DNA of 64,000 nt from JAATFS01 sp037145635 (lineage in GTDB: Bacteria > Pseudomonadota > Gammaproteobacteria > Xanthomonadales > Xanthomonadaceae): assembly GCA_037145635.1 (NCBI GenBank), contig JBBCXB010000004.1:1-64000 (forward strand), given 5' to 3'. The position numbers were made by a program, and so were the translations under genes. The notes under the pieces are model-generated. The model saw only the letters and a list, made by a program, of their open reading frames with translations, had not been told where the DNA came from and ran no database searches. Shown here piece by piece: positions 29,913 to 40,477 of the stretch. Numbering within the stretch: position 1 is the first letter of the stretch; every line of letters starts with the position of its first letter.

Positions 29913-31229
29913 ATGCACTGGGGTATCACGACATTCCGCTGGCTGGTGACGTTGCTGCTGATCGGCGGCAGCGGGTTCGCGATCGCCCGCCACCTGGAGG
30001 ACGACGGCATCGCCGGCCGCTACGGCCAGGTCCAGGTGCTGCGGCCTGCGGGGGTGCCGCGGGCGATGGTGGTGCTGTTCCCCGACGGCGACGGCAGCGG
30101 GCAGGAGCCGCGGCGCCTCGCGCGCGGGCTGGCCGGCGGCGGCGCGCTGGTAGCGATCGTCGACACCCCGCACTACCTGCAGCGGCTGCAGGGCGGCGCC
30201 GAGGCCGACTGCGGGCTGCTGGCCGACGATGCCGAGCGGCTCGGCAAGAAGCTGATGCGGCAGCAGCACGTGGACGTGTTCCTGCCGCCGTTGCTGGTCG
30301 GCGAGGGCCGCGGCGCGCTGCTGGCGCGGCAGGCGCTGGCCGCGGCCGCGCCCGAGGTGCTGGCCGGTGCGGTGGTCGCCGGCGCGCCGCCGGCTCGCGG
30401 TGCGAGCGTCGCCGGCGCCTGCCGCGCCGGCCCGCCGTCGCCGGCCCAGGGCGCGCTGGTGGCGGTGCCCGCGGCCACCGGCAGCGCCGGCCTGGTGGCC
30501 GCGGCGCGGGCGCGCTTTCCCGCGCCGGGCGGCAGTGGCCTGGCCGGCCTGCCGCTGGTGGAACTGCACGCCCCGGGCAGCGACCGGCTGGCGATCCTGA
30601 TCTCCGGCGACGGCGGCTGGCGCGAGCTGGACAAGGGCATCGCCGCCGACCTGCAGCGCCGCGGCGTGTCCGTGGTGGGCTGGAACAGCCTGCGCTACTT
30701 CTGGAGCGAGAAGAGCCCGCAGCAGGTGGGCAGCGACCTGGCCCGGGTCATGGCCGAGTACCGCCGCCGCTGGCATGCCGACCGGGTGGCGCTGGTCGGC
30801 TACTCGTTCGGCGCGGACGTGATGCCGTTCGCGTATGCGCAGCTGCCGCCGGCCCAGCGCGACGCCGTGCAGTCGATCTCGCTGCTCGGGCTGGCGCACG
30901 GTGCCGACTTCAAGGTGCGGGTGGGCGGATGGCTCGGCCTGGGCACGTCCTCGGAGCGCCCGGTGCTGCCGGCGCTGGTACGGCTGGATCCGCATCGCGT
31001 GCAGTGCATCTACGGCCAGCAGGAGAAGGACACGCTGTGCCCGGAACTGCGCGCGCGCGGTGTGGCGGTGGTGATGCGTCCGGGCGGTCATCATTTCGAC
31101 CACGACCCGAGCGCATTGACCGACGCCATCGAGCAGGGCTGGCAGCGCGCCGTGGCGCCCGATGCCGGTGCCGGCGTCGCGCGGGCGCAGGCCCCGGGGG
31201 CGGGCGCGACCCTGGGCGCGATGCCCTGA
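29913..31229 (+). CDS. virJ: VirJ/AcvB family virulence factor hydrolase
   Basis: A 438-residue exported protein with an N-terminal signal or anchor (WLVTLLLIGGSGFAI). The N-terminal VirJ-like domain (30-215) precedes an alpha/beta-hydrolase domain (230-420) that opens LAILISGDGGWRELD. It has the nucleophile elbow GYSFGAD and a C-terminal His in GGHHFDHD. In Agrobacterium and relatives AcvB/VirJ hydrolyses lysyl-phosphatidylglycerol in the periplasm, usually beside mprF/lpiA. No mprF-like gene is visible here, so the substrate is uncertain. GGAGCAGG precedes the ATG. Confidence 0.88.
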   Translation: MHWGITTFRWLVTLLLIGGSGFAIARHLEDDGIAGRYGQVQVLRPAGVPRAMVVLFPDGDGSGQEPRRLARGLAGGGALVAIVDTPHYLQRLQGGAEADCGLLADDAERLGKKLMRQQHVDVFLPPLLVGEGRGALLARQALAAAAPEVLAGAVVAGAPPARGASVAGACRAGPPSPAQGALVAVPAATGSAGLVAAARARFPAPGGSGLAGLPLVELHAPGSDRLAILISGDGGWRELDKGIAADLQRRGVSVVGWNSLRYFWSEKSPQQVGSDLARVMAEYRRRWHADRVALVGYSFGADVMPFAYAQLPPAQRDAVQSISLLGLAHGADFKVRVGGWLGLGTSSERPVLPALVRLDPHRVQCIYGQQEKDTLCPELRARGVAVVMRPGGHHFDHDPSALTDAIEQGWQRAVAPDAGAGVARAQAPGAGATLGAMP

Positions 31230-31370
31230 GCCCGGGCGCGGCCGGCCGGATGCAGCCAGGCCCGCCGACATGATGCGTCTCCCCGCTCAAAGGCGGGCGC
31301 CGAAGCGGTGCTTCGATATGCCGCCAAGCCCGGAGCGGAGCGCAGGGCGCCGGCAGCGCGCGGCCGGCCG

Positions 31371-32723
31371 TCAGCCCGGGGGCGAAGGCTCCTCGCGCCG
31401 CTCCACCCGCACCTCGAGGCTGCCGTCGGCCAGCTGCGCGCGCAGCCGGTCGCCGGGTGCGGCCTGCGCCGTCGAGCGCACCAGCGTGCCGTCGTCCTGG
31501 CGGGTGACGAGGGCATAGCCGCGCGCGACCGTGGCCAGCGGGCTGACCGCTTCCAGCGAACGTGCCAGCCCGCGCAGGTGCAGCGCGTCGTGCTGCAGGC
31601 GGCGCGCCATCGGCGCCTGCGGATGCAGCCGCTGCAGGCGCTCCCGCAACGCCGCCAGCCGGCGTGCCGGGGCATGCAGGCGCACGCCGGTCTCGGCGCG
31701 ATGCACGCGGGCCCGCGCGCGCTCGAGCAGGCGCAGCATCTGCGCGTGCAGGCGCCGCTCCGCGTCCTGCTGGCGCTGGCGCAGCCACTGCAGGCGCGCC
31801 TGCGGACCCTGCGCCTGCAGCCGCAGTGCCAGCCGGTCGGCGCGCTGCATCGCCTGCAGCAGGGCATGGCGCTGCAGCTGCGCCAGCCGTGCCTGGGCCT
31901 GGCGCACCCGCGCGACGAGTTCGCGCTGGTCCGGCACCAGCAACTCCGCCGCCACCGAGGGCGTGGGCGCCCGCAGGTCGGCGGCGAAGTCGGCCAGGGT
32001 GAAATCGGTCTCGTGCCCGACCGCCGACACCACCGGCGTGGCCGAGCCGGCGATCGTGCGCGCCAGTTGCTCGTCGTTGAAGGCCCACAGGTCCTCCAGC
32101 GAGCCGCCGCCGCGCGTCACCAGGATCACGTCGTAGCGGCCGGAGGCGTCGGCGCGGCGCAGCAGCGTGGCGATCTGCGCCGCCGCGCTGTCGCCCTGCA
32201 CCAGCGCCGGCAGCAGCTCCGCCTCCAGCATCGGGAAGCGCCGCGCCAGCACGCTGAGCACGTCGCGCACGGCCGCGCCGCTGGGCGAGGTGATCACCGC
32301 CAGGCGGCGCACGTGGCGTGGCAGGGCGCGCTTGCGGCCCTCGTCGAACAGCCCCTCGGCGGCCAGCCGCGCGCGCAGCTGCTCGAACGCCCGCCGCAGC
32401 GCGCCTTCGCCGGCCTCCTCCAGGTGGTCGAGCACCAGCTGGTAGTCGCCGCGCGCCTCGTACAGCGTCAGCCGGCCGCGCGCGAGCACGCGCAGGCCCT
32501 CGCGCGGCTGGAACTTCAGCCACTGGCTCTTGGGGCGGAACATCGCGCAGCGCACCTGGGCGCGCGCGTCCTTCAGCGTGAAGTACAGGTGCCCGGACGA
32601 GGGCCGGGTAACGTTGCCCAGCTCGCCTTCCACCCAGACCAGCGGGAACGCGCCCTCCAGCAGGTCGCGCGCGAGGGTGTTGAGCTGGCCGGGGGTGAGG
32701 ACCTGGTCGTTGCGATCGGACAT
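31371..32723 (-). CDS. xseA: Exodeoxyribonuclease VII large subunit
   Basis: The 450-residue catalytic subunit of ExoVII, which degrades single-stranded DNA to oligonucleotides. An N-terminal OB-fold (LVWVEGELGNVTRPSSGHLYFTLKD, shown here in parts) is followed by the nuclease core with VITSPSGAAVRDVL, ILVTRGGGSLEDLWAFNDE and VSAVGHETDFTLADFAAD. A long coiled coil comes next, then the terminal GYALVT segment. The start at 32723 (MSDRNDQVL) matches the family. The small subunit gene xseB is not adjacent. Confidence 0.95.
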   Translation of the reverse strand: MSDRNDQVLTPGQLNTLARDLLEGAFPLVWVEGELGNVTRPSSGHLYFTLKDARAQVRCAMFRPKSQWLKFQPREGLRVLARGRLTLYEARGDYQLVLDHLEEAGEGALRRAFEQLRARLAAEGLFDEGRKRALPRHVRRLAVITSPSGAAVRDVLSVLARRFPMLEAELLPALVQGDSAAAQIATLLRRADASGRYDVILVTRGGGSLEDLWAFNDEQLARTIAGSATPVVSAVGHETDFTLADFAADLRAPTPSVAAELLVPDQRELVARVRQAQARLAQLQRHALLQAMQRADRLALRLQAQGPQARLQWLRQRQQDAERRLHAQMLRLLERARARVHRAETGVRLHAPARRLAALRERLQRLHPQAPMARRLQHDALHLRGLARSLEAVSPLATVARGYALVTRQDDGTLVRSTAQAAPGDRLRAQLADGSLEVRVERREEPSPPG

Positions 32724-32764
32724 GCCGGCATTATCGCGTACCCGGCGTGTCCGCGGCCGGCCGG

Positions 32765-33832
32765 CTACAGGCCGTGCTGCGCCAGGGCCCAGCCCACGTG
32801 CTCGCGCACCAGCGCCGAGGCGTGTTCGCGGCGGGCGGCCAGCGCGCCCAGCACCGCCGGGGTCGACGGCGCGTTGCCCAGCGCCACCGCCAGGTTGCGC
32901 AGCCAGCGCTCGTGGCCGCTGCGGCGGATCGGGCTGCCCTCGGTGCGGCGCAGGAACTCGTCCTCGTCCCAGGCGAACAGCTCGGGCAGCGTCGCGGTGT
33001 CGAGCGCGTTGCGCACGCGGAAGTCCGGCTCGTCGGTGCGGCGGGCGAACTTGTTCCAGGGGCAGACCAGCTGGCAGTCGTCGCAGCCGAAGATGCGGTT
33101 GCCGATCGGCCGGCGCATGGGCTTGGGGATCGCGCCGTCGTGCTCGATGGTCAGGTAGGCGATGCAGCGGCGCGCGTCCAGCCGCTGCGGCGCGACGATC
33201 GCGCCGGTGGGGCAGACGTCGATGCAGCGCGTGCAGGTGCCGCAGTGCGCGGTGGCGGGCGCGTCGACCGGCAGCGGCACGTCGACGTAGATCTCGCCGA
33301 GGAAGAACCACGAGCCGCCGCGGCGGTCGATCAGGCAGGTGTGCTTGCCGATCCAGCCCAGCCCGGCGTTGCGCGCCAGCGCGCGTTCCAGCACCGGCGC
33401 CGAGTCCACGAACACGCGATGGCCGAAGCGGCCGAGGTCCTGCTGGATGCGCTCGGCCAGCTTCTGCAGGCGGTGGCGCATCAACTTGTGGTAGTCGCGG
33501 CCGAGCGCGTAGCGGGCGACGTAGGCGCGCTCGCCGTCGGCCAGCGCGCCCCAGGCCTGGGCGTCGTCGTCACGGCCGTAGTCCAGCCCGACCGAGATCA
33601 CGCGCAGGGTGCCCGGTACCAGCTCGTGCGGCCGCGAGCGCTTGTCGCCGTGCTGCGCCATCCAGTGCATGGTCCCGTACAGGCCCTCGGCGAGCCAGTC
33701 GCGCAGGTGGCCCTCGTCCTCGGCCAGCTCGATCCCGGCGATGCCGCAGCGCTGGAAGCCGGCCTCGCGGGCCAGCGCACGGATGCGCGCGGCGGCGTGA
33801 ACGGGATCGGGGACGGTGGGGACGGCGGACAT
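32765..33832 (-). CDS. queG: Epoxyqueuosine reductase QueG
   Basis: A 355-residue cobalamin- and 4Fe4S-dependent enzyme that reduces epoxyqueuosine to queuosine in tRNA. The N-terminal B12-binding region (RPHELVPGTLRVISVGLDY) is followed by two ferredoxin-type clusters, CGTCTRCIDVCPTGAI and CDDCQLVCPWN, and a HEAT-like C terminus. Together with gluQ at 43035-43937 it shows that the organism modifies tRNA wobble positions with queuosine. It is divergent from nnr with only 23 bp between start codons. Confidence 0.95.
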   Translation of the reverse strand: MSAVPTVPDPVHAAARIRALAREAGFQRCGIAGIELAEDEGHLRDWLAEGLYGTMHWMAQHGDKRSRPHELVPGTLRVISVGLDYGRDDDAQAWGALADGERAYVARYALGRDYHKLMRHRLQKLAERIQQDLGRFGHRVFVDSAPVLERALARNAGLGWIGKHTCLIDRRGGSWFFLGEIYVDVPLPVDAPATAHCGTCTRCIDVCPTGAIVAPQRLDARRCIAYLTIEHDGAIPKPMRRPIGNRIFGCDDCQLVCPWNKFARRTDEPDFRVRNALDTATLPELFAWDEDEFLRRTEGSPIRRSGHERWLRNLAVALGNAPSTPAVLGALAARREHASALVREHVGWALAQHGL

Positions 33833-33839
33833 GCGGGGA

Positions 33840-33849
33840 AGTATAGAAT
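33840..33849. promoter_or_regulatory. Shared -10 element for divergent queG and nnr
   Basis: AGTATAGAAT reads TATAGAAT on the plus strand, ending 6 nt before the nnr ATG. On the minus strand it reads ATTCTATACT, with TATACT 7 nt before the queG ATG. A start site about 7 nt downstream of either box would fall on or next to the initiation codon, so both mRNAs may be leaderless. No good -35 box was seen. Confidence 0.6.
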
Positions 33850-33855
33850 CCCGGC

Positions 33856-35343
33856 ATGTACGCTCCGCTTGATCTCTACGACACCGCCGCCGCGCGCCTG
33901 ATCGACGCGCAGGCCACCGCGCTGCTGGGCGGCGACCCCTACCGGCTGATGCAGCGGGCCGGCGAGGCCGCCTGGCAGGTGCTGCTGGCGCGCTGGCCGC
34001 AGGCCCGCCGCATCACCGTGGTCTGCGGCACCGGCAACAACGGCGGCGACGGCTACGTGCTGGCGCGCCTGGCGCACCGCGCCGGTCGCGCCGTCCGCGT
34101 GGTGCACCTGCCCGAGCGTGGTCCCGAATCGGCACTGGCGCAGCGCGCCTGCACCGACTACCTCGCCGTCGGCGGCCCGGTCGCGCTCTTCCCGTGCGTG
34201 CTGGACGACGCCGACGTGGTGGTCGACGCGCTGTTCGGCATCGGCCTGAACCGCGCGCCGGACGCGGCCACCGCCGCCCTGATCGATGCGGTCAACGCCG
34301 TCCACGTGCCAGTCTTGGCGCTGGACGTGCCCAGCGGCGTGGACGCCGAGCACGGCGTGGCCTTCGGCACCGCCGTGCGTGCCGCGCTGACCCTGCAGTT
34401 CATCGTGCCGCACCTGGGCCTGTACACCGGCGACGCCCTCGAGTACGTGGGCGAGCGCGCGCTGGCGCGGCTGGACGTGCCGGCCTCGGCGGTCGCGGCG
34501 GCGACGGTGCGCGCGCAGGCCTGGAGCGCCGAGGCGCTGGCGCAGGCACTGCCGCCACGCCGGCGCAACACCCACAAGGGCGAATCGGGGCGCGTGCTGT
34601 GCATCGGCGGCAACGAAGGCAGCGGCGGGGCGGTGATGCTGACCGCCGAAGCCGCGCTGCGCTGCGGCGCCGGGCTGGTCCAGGTCGCCACGCGCCACGC
34701 CCATGTCGCGCCGCTGCTGGCGCGCTGCCCCGAGGCGATGGTGCGCGGCGTGGACCTGCCGGAGGCGCTGGCGCCGCTGCTGGCGGTGGTCGGCGTGCTC
34801 GCGCTGGGCCCGGGGCTGGGCCAGGACGACTGGGCCCGCGGGTTGTGGCGGCAGGCGCTGGCCGCCGACGGCCCGCGCGTCATCGATGCCGACGCACTGA
34901 ACCTGCTGGCCGCCGCCCCGCCGCCGGCGCTGGGCGAGGCGATCCTCACCCCGCACCCGGGCGAGGCCGGGCGCCTGCTCGGGCTGGACACGGCGCAGGT
35001 GCAGCGCGACCGGGTGGCGATGGCCGAGACGCTGGCGTCGCGCTTCGGCGCGGTGGTCGTGCTCAAGGGCGCGGGCACGGTGGTGGCCGCGCCCGGACGC
35101 ACGCCGCGCATCGTCGAGGCCGGCAATCCGGGCATGGCCGTCGGTGGCATGGGCGATCTGCTGACCGGGGTCATCGCCGCGCTGGTCGCGCAGGGCCACG
35201 CGCTGTTCGACGCCGCCAGCCTGGGCGCGCTGCTGCACGCCAGCGCCGGCGATGCGGCGGCCGCCGACGGCGAGCGCGGACTGCTGCCGACCGACCTGCT
35301 GGCCTCGCTGCGGCGGCTGGCCAATCCGGGGGCCGCACGATGA
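33856..35343 (+). CDS. nnr: Bifunctional NAD(P)H-hydrate repair enzyme Nnr
   Basis: A 495-residue fusion of an epimerase (residues 1-215, GTGNNGGDGYVLARL, LDVPSGVD) and an ADP-dependent NAD(P)H-hydrate dehydratase (225-495, HKGESGRVLCIGGNEGSGGA, TPHPGEAGRLLG, NPGMAVGGMGDLLTG). It repairs damaged NADH and NADPH. It overlaps tsaE by ATGA, as in the conserved nnr-tsaE-amiC-mutL order of gammaproteobacteria. Confidence 0.96.
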   Translation: MYAPLDLYDTAAARLIDAQATALLGGDPYRLMQRAGEAAWQVLLARWPQARRITVVCGTGNNGGDGYVLARLAHRAGRAVRVVHLPERGPESALAQRACTDYLAVGGPVALFPCVLDDADVVVDALFGIGLNRAPDAATAALIDAVNAVHVPVLALDVPSGVDAEHGVAFGTAVRAALTLQFIVPHLGLYTGDALEYVGERALARLDVPASAVAAATVRAQAWSAEALAQALPPRRRNTHKGESGRVLCIGGNEGSGGAVMLTAEAALRCGAGLVQVATRHAHVAPLLARCPEAMVRGVDLPEALAPLLAVVGVLALGPGLGQDDWARGLWRQALAADGPRVIDADALNLLAAAPPPALGEAILTPHPGEAGRLLGLDTAQVQRDRVAMAETLASRFGAVVVLKGAGTVVAAPGRTPRIVEAGNPGMAVGGMGDLLTGVIAALVAQGHALFDAASLGALLHASAGDAAAADGERGLLPTDLLASLRRLANPGAAR

Positions 35344-35828
35344 TCGAGGGCTTCCTGGGCGAGACCGAGGCCACCGAGCGGCTCGGCGACGTGCTGGCGC
35401 AGACGCGGCCGCCGCGGGCGGTGGTGCAGCTGCGCGGCGACCTCGGTGCCGGCAAGTCCACGCTGGCGCGCGCGCTGCTGCGGGCGCTGGGCGTGCAGGG
35501 CCCGATACGCAGTCCGACCTACACCCTGGTCGAGCGCTACCCGATCGGCCCCGGCGAGGAGGCGTGGCACCTGGACCTGTACCGCATCGGCCAGGCCGGC
35601 GAGCTGGATTTCCTGGGGCTGGACGAGGCCGGGGCCCACCTGTGGCTGGTCGAATGGCCGGAGCGCGGCGCCGGGGCGCTGCCGCCGGTGGACCTGACCG
35701 TGGAGCTGGCAATGGAGGGCGACGGACGCCGCTTCGGCCTGCGGCCCGAGAGCGAAACCGGGCGCGAATGGCTGCAGCGGGTGCAGGCGTCCGGCCAGTT
35801 GCGGCGCCTTTCTGCCGGCTCACACTAG
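35340..35828 (+). CDS. tsaE: tRNA threonylcarbamoyladenosine synthesis ATPase TsaE
   Basis: A 162-residue P-loop ATPase that works with TsaB, TsaC and TsaD to make t6A37 in tRNA. The Walker A is RGDLGAGKSTLARALL. The switch region SPTYTLVERY and the conserved HLDLYRI and LVEWPER follow in the family order. It is translationally coupled to nnr by the ATGA overlap. The C-terminal tail is slightly longer than in E. coli. Confidence 0.95.
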   Translation: MIEGFLGETEATERLGDVLAQTRPPRAVVQLRGDLGAGKSTLARALLRALGVQGPIRSPTYTLVERYPIGPGEEAWHLDLYRIGQAGELDFLGLDEAGAHLWLVEWPERGAGALPPVDLTVELAMEGDGRRFGLRPESETGREWLQRVQASGQLRRLSAGSH

Positions 35829-35886
35829 GAAGCGCGGGCAGGTTACGGATTATTAAGGGAAAACGTATTGCATTTAGGCAGGGGCG

Positions 35887-37539
35887 ATGGTTGAATCCAG
35901 CCCCATGACCCTGGGGATCCGTCAATTCGTCTCGTGCGCCCTGGCCGCCGGCCTCAGTCTGGCGGCCTTTGCCGTTTCGGCGGGCGAGGTGCGTGGCGTG
36001 GCGCTGGTGAACGGGGCGACCGGCACGCGTGCCGAGATCCAGCTGGCCGGCGCCGGCGGCTACAAGACCCTGTCGCTGGCCGGTCCCAACCGGCTGGTGG
36101 TGGATTTCCCCGATTCGGCCGCGGTGCGCGGCCTTGCGCTGCCGGCGCCGACCGGCGTGGTCACCGCGGTGCGCACCGGCCAGCCGACGCCGGGCACCTT
36201 CCGCGTGGTGTTCGACCTGTCCGCCTCGGTGACGGCGTTCAAGCCGCAGATGCAGAGCCAGGGCGGGCAGTCCAAGCTGGTCATCGAGTGGCCGGGCGAG
36301 CCCGCCACGGCGCCGGTCGCGGCCCAGGCACCGGCGTCTCCGGCACCCGCCGCCGCCGCGCCGCCACCGACCACGCCGCCGCCCGCCAATCCGCAGCTCG
36401 ACGCCGCCCGCGCCACCGCGGCGCTGACCTCGTCGGTGCAGCGCGCCGCGGCGGTCCCGCCTTCGGCGCCGGTGCCGCAGCCGCAGCCGCAGCCGGCCCC
36501 GCTGCCGGCCCCGGCCCCGGTAGCGCCGATCCACACCACCATCGCCACCGGCGTGCCGACCCCGCGTCCCGGCAGCGCCGCCGCGGCGGCGTCCGGCGTA
36601 CCGGTGCGCACCACCGTCGTGCCCGCGCGCGCGTCCGACTCGCCGGCCGCCATCCTCAATGGCGGTGGCGCCACGGTGGCGCAGGCGGCCGTGCCGGCCG
36701 ACGAGAGCGGCGAGGCCCTGCCGCCGCGTCCGCTGATGCCGAGCGAGGCCAACCGCGTCAAGATGACCTCGGGCATGCGCCCGCTGGTGGTGGCCATCGA
36801 CCCCGGCCACGGCGGCCAGGACCCCGGCGCCATGGGCCCGACCGGCAAGCGCGAGAAGGACGTGACCCTGGCGGTCGGCCGCGAACTGGCGCGGCAGATC
36901 AACGCCACCCCGGGCATGAAGGCCTACATGACCCGCGACACCGACGTGTTCATCCCGCTGCCGATGCGCGCCCAGAAGGCGCGGGCGGCCAAGGCCGACA
37001 TCTTCATCTCCATCCACGCCGACGCCGCCGAGAACCGCAGCGCCACCGGTTCCTCGGTCTACGTGCTGTCCACCAAGGGCGCGTCCTCGCAGCGCGCGCG
37101 CTGGCTGGCCGACAAGGAAAACGCCGCCGACCTGGTGGGCGGCGTGCGCCTGCAGCAGACCGAGAGCACGCTGGCCAACGTCCTGCTCGACCTGGCCCAG
37201 AGCGGCCACATGAAGGCGTCCGAGGACGCTGCCGGGCAGGTGCTGGGCGGGCTCAAGCGCATCGGCAACAACCACAAGCCGAACCTGGAACGTGCCAACT
37301 TCGCGGTGCTGCGCACCTCCGACATGCCGGCGATGCTGGTGGAGACGGCCTTCATCTCCAATCCGGACGAGGAGCGCCGCCTGATCGACCCGGCCTACCA
37401 GCGCCGGATCGCCGCGGCCGTGCTCGACGGCGTCACCACCTTCTTCACCCGCCAACCGCCCCCGGGCACCCTGTTCGCCGCGCGCGCGCAGGCCGAGTCC
37501 GACGCCGCGGCCGGCACCGTGGCCGGCGGCAGCCGCTGA
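35887..37539 (+). CDS. amiC: N-acetylmuramoyl-L-alanine amidase (AmiC type)
   Basis: A 550-residue periplasmic zinc amidase that splits septal peptidoglycan. A signal peptide (to about residue 32, AVSAGE) is followed by an AMIN domain (35-135) for septal localisation. A long Pro/Ala-rich linker (135-290) precedes the Amidase_3 domain (about 300-530) with zinc ligands in DPGHGGQDPGA, REKDVTL and SIHADA and the catalytic Glu in LVETAFISN. The unusually long proline-rich linker spans much of the envelope. The start at 35887 is favoured by CAGGGG upstream; ATG 35905 is the alternative. Confidence 0.95.
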   Translation: MVESSPMTLGIRQFVSCALAAGLSLAAFAVSAGEVRGVALVNGATGTRAEIQLAGAGGYKTLSLAGPNRLVVDFPDSAAVRGLALPAPTGVVTAVRTGQPTPGTFRVVFDLSASVTAFKPQMQSQGGQSKLVIEWPGEPATAPVAAQAPASPAPAAAAPPPTTPPPANPQLDAARATAALTSSVQRAAAVPPSAPVPQPQPQPAPLPAPAPVAPIHTTIATGVPTPRPGSAAAAASGVPVRTTVVPARASDSPAAILNGGGATVAQAAVPADESGEALPPRPLMPSEANRVKMTSGMRPLVVAIDPGHGGQDPGAMGPTGKREKDVTLAVGRELARQINATPGMKAYMTRDTDVFIPLPMRAQKARAAKADIFISIHADAAENRSATGSSVYVLSTKGASSQRARWLADKENAADLVGGVRLQQTESTLANVLLDLAQSGHMKASEDAAGQVLGGLKRIGNNHKPNLERANFAVLRTSDMPAMLVETAFISNPDEERRLIDPAYQRRIAAAVLDGVTTFFTRQPPPGTLFAARAQAESDAAAGTVAGGSR

Positions 37540-37684
37540 GCCGCTCGGCTATCATCCCCGCACCGATTCCTGGATGACGGCGCCGCGCGCCGCCGAGTGC
37601 CGTGCCGACGTCTTACGCCTTCGCCTTGCCGCTTTCCGCTGCCGCCCCCGGCGTGCGCCCACCCCACGCGCGGAGCGCCGCCTG

Positions 37685-39519
<1,835 letters not shown>

Positions 39520-39520
<1 letters not shown>

Positions 39521-40458
39521 TGAAGAGAATCATGTCGGGACGTTTCGGGTGGGGGCTGGTGGCGCTGCTGGCGCTGGCCGGCTGCGGGCAGCGCACGCCG
39601 GGCACCTCGCCGGCCGCGCCGGCGCCGGATCCCGCCTTCGTGGCCGGGTACACGGCCTGGCACGAGGCGCGGCTGCAGGAGCTGCGCAAGCCCGACGGCT
39701 GGACCAGCCTGGTCGGCCTGCACTGGCTGGAGCCGGGGCCGCACTACCTCGGCAGCAGCGCCGACAGCGGGCTGCGCCTGGCGCTGGGGCCGCCGCGGCT
39801 CGGGCTGGTCGTCAGCGAGGACGCGGCGGTGTGGTTCACGCCGGAACGCGGGGTCGCGCTCACCGTGGACGGGCGGCCGCTGGCCGGCCGGGTGCGCTTG
39901 TTCGGCGACCGCGATCCGCAGCCGACCCGGATCGGCTTCGACGGCGGCAAGGGCGTGCTGACCCTGATCCAGCGCGGCGACCGCCGTGCACTGCGCGTGC
40001 GCCACGCCGACGCGCCCTCGCGCCTGCAGTTCGCCGGGCTCGACGCCTGGCCGGCCGACCCGCGCTGGCGCATCGCCGCGCGCTACGTGCCCAATCCGCC
40101 GGGCAAGACCCTGCCGATCGTCGACATCGTCGGCATCACCACCGAGCAGCCCAACGCGGGTGCCGTCGAGTTCGAGCGCGACGGCCGCCGCTACCGGCTG
40201 GAGGCGATCGGCGAGCCCGGCCAGCCGCTGTTCCTGGTGTTCGCCGACCGCACCAGCGGCCACGGCAGCTACCCGGCCGGGCGCTTCATCGATGTCGACG
40301 CGCCCGACCCGGCGGGGCACGTGCTGATCGACTTCAACCGCGCCTACAACCCGCCGTGCGCGTTCACCCCGTTCGCCACCTGCCCGCTGCCGCCGCCGGA
40401 GAACCGGCTCGACCTGGCGGTGACCGCCGGCGAGAAGACCTACCACGCTGCCCGATGA
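39520..40458 (+). CDS. DUF1684 lipoprotein
   Basis: A 312-residue lipoprotein (lipobox LALAGC near residue 22). The DUF1684 core shows KPDGWTSLVGLHWLEPG, RIAARYVPNPPGK, DRTSGHGSYPAGRF and the terminal DFNRAYNPPCAFTPFATCP. The family is widespread and of unknown function. TGATG coupling to mutL, with the TraB-like gene after 19 bp, suggests one operon. The usual miaA-hfq genes do not follow mutL here. Confidence 0.9.
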
Positions 40459-40477
40459 CCGGCGACAGGCCCCGGCG

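Noticed and set aside
33598..37455. Very long open frame on the minus strand opposite nnr, tsaE and amiC
   Set aside because: It is antisense to three well-recognised genes, has low-complexity Arg/Gly/His-rich translation and no domain; it is a by-product of G/C-biased third positions.
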